DNA from: CAYLRU01 sp964386565
GTDB lineage: Bacteria; Desulfobacterota; Desulfobacteria; Desulfobacterales; UBA5616
Reading direction: 5' to 3'
Assembly: GCA_964386565.1 (NCBI GenBank)
Contig: CAYLRU010000002.1
Location: forward strand, 62,001-126,000
Length of the DNA stretch: 64,000 nt
Below are positions 61,823 to 64,000 of this stretch, one piece after another. Under the pieces are notes generated by a model, which had not been told where the DNA came from, made no database searches, and worked only from the letters and a program-made list of their open reading frames with translations. Positions within the stretch are counted from its first letter, which is position 1, and the number at the start of each line of letters is the position of its first letter. Position numbers and translations under genes: made by a program.

Positions 61823-62101
61823 TTAACGATTGATCTTATTTCTCAGTTTTCCGGAGCATTTAAATGTTACGACCTTTCGTTCCCTTAACATAAGATCATG
61901 ACCGGTGGCTGGATTTCGTCCCCGGCGCTTGTTTTTATTTTTTATACAGAACTTGCCGAATCCTGAAATCAACACGTCATCGTCATTTTCAAGGGTACTT
62001 TTTATAATCTCCAGCAGGGATTCAATAATTTCAATTGATTTTTTTTTCGAAAATCCCAGTTCATGCACTTTTGTAACGATATCGTTTTTCGTCAAAGCCA
62101 T
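61823..62101 (-). CDS. Integration host factor alpha/HU-family DNA-binding protein
   Basis: A 92-residue HU/IHF-fold protein: ALTKNDIVTKVHELGFSK start, GFGKFCIKNKNKRRGRNPATG beta-arm and a final RKVVTFKCSGKLRNKIN helix. The GRNPATG arm bends DNA. The TGH and KVVTFK features favour IHF alpha over HU. ATG 62101 has AGGAGG four bases upstream, so the longer frame from 62152 is rejected. Confidence 0.9.
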   Translation of the reverse strand: MALTKNDIVTKVHELGFSKKKSIEIIESLLEIIKSTLENDDDVLISGFGKFCIKNKNKRRGRNPATGHDLMLRERKVVTFKCSGKLRNKINR

Positions 62102-62207
62102 TGTGCCTCCTAAAATGCACTCTCTTTTCCCATCAGATCGTTTATCCATCAATCGGCATTGTTTACCGGCAGTTTTTCAATACCCTTAAATACTTGGAAA
62201 TGCAACC

Positions 62208-62408
62208 TCAAATATTTTCATCCGGCAGTTTTTCATCATGTTGAGAATCACCCGATTCACCCGGGGCGTCAGCGCCCGAGGCGTTTTCGGGTTCATTTTG
62301 AGGTTTTTTTGAAGGATACAGTGCTTCCACTCTTTCCATGATCTGCTTGATATCCCGGGATATTTTATCGATCTCCCGCTTTAACCGGGCTTCAACTGAA
62401 TCACTCAT
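62208..62408 (-). CDS. Small acidic helical protein (hypothetical)
   Basis: A 66-residue protein with an N-terminal amphipathic helix (EARLKREIDKISRDIKQIMERV) and an acidic, low-complexity tail. No known domain. It lies 106 bases upstream of ihfA on the same strand. AAGAGAGG precedes the ATG at 62408. It may be a small DNA- or RNA-associated protein; this is a guess. Confidence 0.5.
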   Translation of the reverse strand: MSDSVEARLKREIDKISRDIKQIMERVEALYPSKKPQNEPENASGADAPGESGDSQHDEKLPDENI

Positions 62409-62637
62409 AACAGCCTCTCTTCACCGACATATTTTAAACGTCCATCCAGAAACGGTATCTTTCTGCCCGAAGCTGCGTTTTCACTCTTTTGAAATCCTCA
62501 AAACAGCGCGCTGTTCCTGCCCGCCCAGACCTTGTTTCAAACCCATCCTGCCAAGGCGGGACCGCCGCTTCCGGATGGATACCAACGCGATATTTCGTTT
62601 CACTGCATGGTCAAGTAACTATCTAAATATAATAGAT

Positions 62638-63552
62638 TTAATCATCTGTCAAGCTGTCAGTCGAACTCCTCGAGCCCGGCCTTACCTGCTCCAGGATCGC
62701 TGCCAGATGAAACACCACCCAGGCGCCGCATAAGTCGCAGTCAACATCATTACCGTAACAGCAAAACGGATGTACAAAAGTGTCCTTCTCAAGATAAATC
62801 GGCAGCACCATGGCCTTTGAGGGACAGTTGCGCGTGACTGATGTTGCGTTTTCGAAAAGCATCAATTCCAGGCTTCGTGTGCTGTTTCGGATAAAACCCG
62901 GAAATTTATTCTTCAGCCTCAACACTTCGTAAACCGCACTATCACGTTGTTTAAGGTTTTGCCATCCAAGACCCGATACATCATTCCTGCCTGGTGTATA
63001 GAAGGAAAACGTCATGGTTTCCACACGTGTCTCGCGCAGCAGTAAAACGGTTTCCTCAAGCGCTTCTTCATTTTTTTTATTGACAACGCACTGGCAGGTG
63101 ACCTTCGGACCGAAATCGGCCGGCACCCGTGACAGGGTTTTCATGACCCTGTCAAAACACCCCTTGCCCCGCACCGCGTCATTCAGATCCGGCGGCCCGT
63201 CGATGGATACGACATATATATCGCACGGCAAATCGATAAGGTCCAGTGTTCCGTTGGTCGTGATCGTATTCCGATTGAAAAGTTTTACACCTTCCTCAAG
63301 CACATCCGGCCTTAAAAGGGGCTCACCGCCCATCCAGAGCATCGTGTCAATTGAATGCCTTTTCTGCAGCTCCGACAATTTTGCCAACATGGTGGGAGCG
63401 TCCATTTCATCACCTGCCCGGTTCGGATTTCCCTCTCGATAAACAAAACAATGCCGGCACCGCAGGGTGCACCGATTTGTAATATTGACCACGGCGGCAG
63501 GATAATGTTCCGGAGATTTCTTTATTTCGGCAATTTTATCATGATTCTCCAT
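62638..63552 (-). CDS. Radical SAM protein
   Basis: A 304-residue protein with the radical SAM cluster motif CTLRCRHC (near residues 28-35), a TMLWMGGEPLLRPD motif near 71-84 and ITTNGT near 99-104. Toward the C-terminus a Cys set, with CCYG and CDLCGAW separated by five residues, could hold a second cluster, but it is shorter than a full SPASM domain. No peptide substrate gene is adjacent. ATG 63552 is preferred over GTG 63564, but neither has a strong ribosome site. Substrate unknown. Confidence 0.85.
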   Translation of the reverse strand: MENHDKIAEIKKSPEHYPAAVVNITNRCTLRCRHCFVYREGNPNRAGDEMDAPTMLAKLSELQKRHSIDTMLWMGGEPLLRPDVLEEGVKLFNRNTITTNGTLDLIDLPCDIYVVSIDGPPDLNDAVRGKGCFDRVMKTLSRVPADFGPKVTCQCVVNKKNEEALEETVLLLRETRVETMTFSFYTPGRNDVSGLGWQNLKQRDSAVYEVLRLKNKFPGFIRNSTRSLELMLFENATSVTRNCPSKAMVLPIYLEKDTFVHPFCCYGNDVDCDLCGAWVVFHLAAILEQVRPGSRSSTDSLTDD

Positions 63553-63606
63553 TATTACATCCACCCTCTGAATATTTATTCCGCTCTTTTGGGGCTAATC
63601 CGCAGA

Positions 63607-64000
63607 TTACTTTATAGAGATTGAAGCCCCGACGGCAGTTGAATACTCGGCAAGCCGTGGAATGACATATTTTATACCGGAGAATCCGGCCATGTCATCA
63701 AATATCCGCTTAGCCGGACGGAGGGTAGCCAGTCTTCCGGTTAAAATAATGACACGGTTGTTCGTTGCCCTTGCCGCTCCGCCGGCAATGATGCCGATGG
63801 TCTGATAAACAAGAAATATGATTGCCAGCGCCATGTCGTATTCGGTTGCATCGTCGGAACATTTCCCAAAGTTAGATGCGGTTATGGTATCGGGCAGTCC
63901 GATAATTTCTGATGTTGCAATATCACCCACACTGAGATCCACTTTATTCAACCTGCCTTTTTCAGCCTTTTTGATCAGCAGGGAAATATCCGTAATTCCC
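63607..64000 (-). CDS. Type II pantothenate kinase-like protein, C-terminal part (partial)
   Basis: The frame is open through the window edge; 130 codons are visible. The segment has the CoaW-type features VDLSVGDI, ITASNFGK, ALAIIFLVYQTIGIIA and the ILTGRLATL strand followed by SGIKYVIPRLAEYSTAVGAS, which matches the ATP-binding end of type II pantothenate kinases of the ASKHA fold. The N-terminal substrate region is outside the window. It lies 42 bases upstream of the radical SAM gene on the same strand. Confidence 0.75.
   Translation of the reverse strand, partial: GITDISLLIKKAEKGRLNKVDLSVGDIATSEIIGLPDTITASNFGKCSDDATEYDMALAIIFLVYQTIGIIAGGAARATNNRVIILTGRLATLRPAKRIFDDMAGFSGIKYVIPRLAEYSTAVGASISIK

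Overview
The window looks like one scaffold of a draft or metagenome-assembled genome from a sulfate-reducer-like Desulfobacterota (Deltaproteobacteria), probably Desulfobacterales. This is an inference from gene content: two sigma-54 enhancer-binding response regulators, an LL-diaminopimelate aminotransferase route to lysine, several stand-alone acyl-CoA dehydrogenases, corrinoid methyl-transfer proteins, an AmmeMemoRadiSam set, paired cytidylate-kinase-like proteins and moderate GC. Two runs of exactly 100 N mark scaffold joins. I found no rRNA, tRNA, CRISPR array, insertion sequence or phage gene.

Layout. 1-8755 (+): end of a KtrB/TrkH potassium channel gene, ktrA, and a sigma-54 response regulator. 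A sigma-54 promoter with upstream repeats then leads into a universal-stress-like gene, an SLC13/RCK-C transporter, two cytidylate-kinase-like paralogues, a lone receiver and a histidine kinase. 8838-14230 (-): Na/Pi-type transporter with a PhoU-like tail, M50 protease, HSL-type esterase and GMC oxidoreductase. 14567-17642 (+): AGCS symporter, APH-like kinase and a DsbA/FrnE-like protein cut by gap 1. 17743-24723 (-): DinB-like protein, acyl-CoA dehydrogenase, PIG-L deacetylase, then a corrinoid set (MetH-type activation protein, corrinoid protein, UroD-like methyltransferase) and a CoA-binding ligase subunit. 24965-28856 (+): enoyl-CoA hydratase, then Lrp, dapL and lysA. 29233-36503: small STAS-like protein, NarL-type regulator, Cys-rich miniprotein, XRE-cupin regulator, acyl-CoA dehydrogenase, and hisS-aspS on the minus strand.

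36867-47332: a MEMO-AMMECR1 fusion, a membrane spermidine-synthase-like protein, a CPA2 antiporter, a GGDEF/EAL protein, a Tat-leader radical SAM enzyme (third AmmeMemoRadiSam member) and a DUF2520 protein. After a 9-bp tandem repeat and an artificial gap come an M16C protease with a small winged-helix protein, rsmA, a Nudix hydrolase, an unknown conserved protein, citrate synthase with an NtrB/NtrC-like pair, a decayed VOC gene, a long KamA-family radical SAM protein, fabH, ihfA, a radical SAM protein and the end of a type II pantothenate kinase.

The most interesting items are: the sigma-54-controlled stress/ion module with one intact and one P-loop-degenerate cytidylate-kinase-like protein; the apparently exported AmmeMemoRadiSam proteins; the corrinoid cluster with no recognisable substrate methyltransferase; two families of short interspersed palindromic elements; and a 55-bp duplication showing that gap 2 is an assembly artefact.
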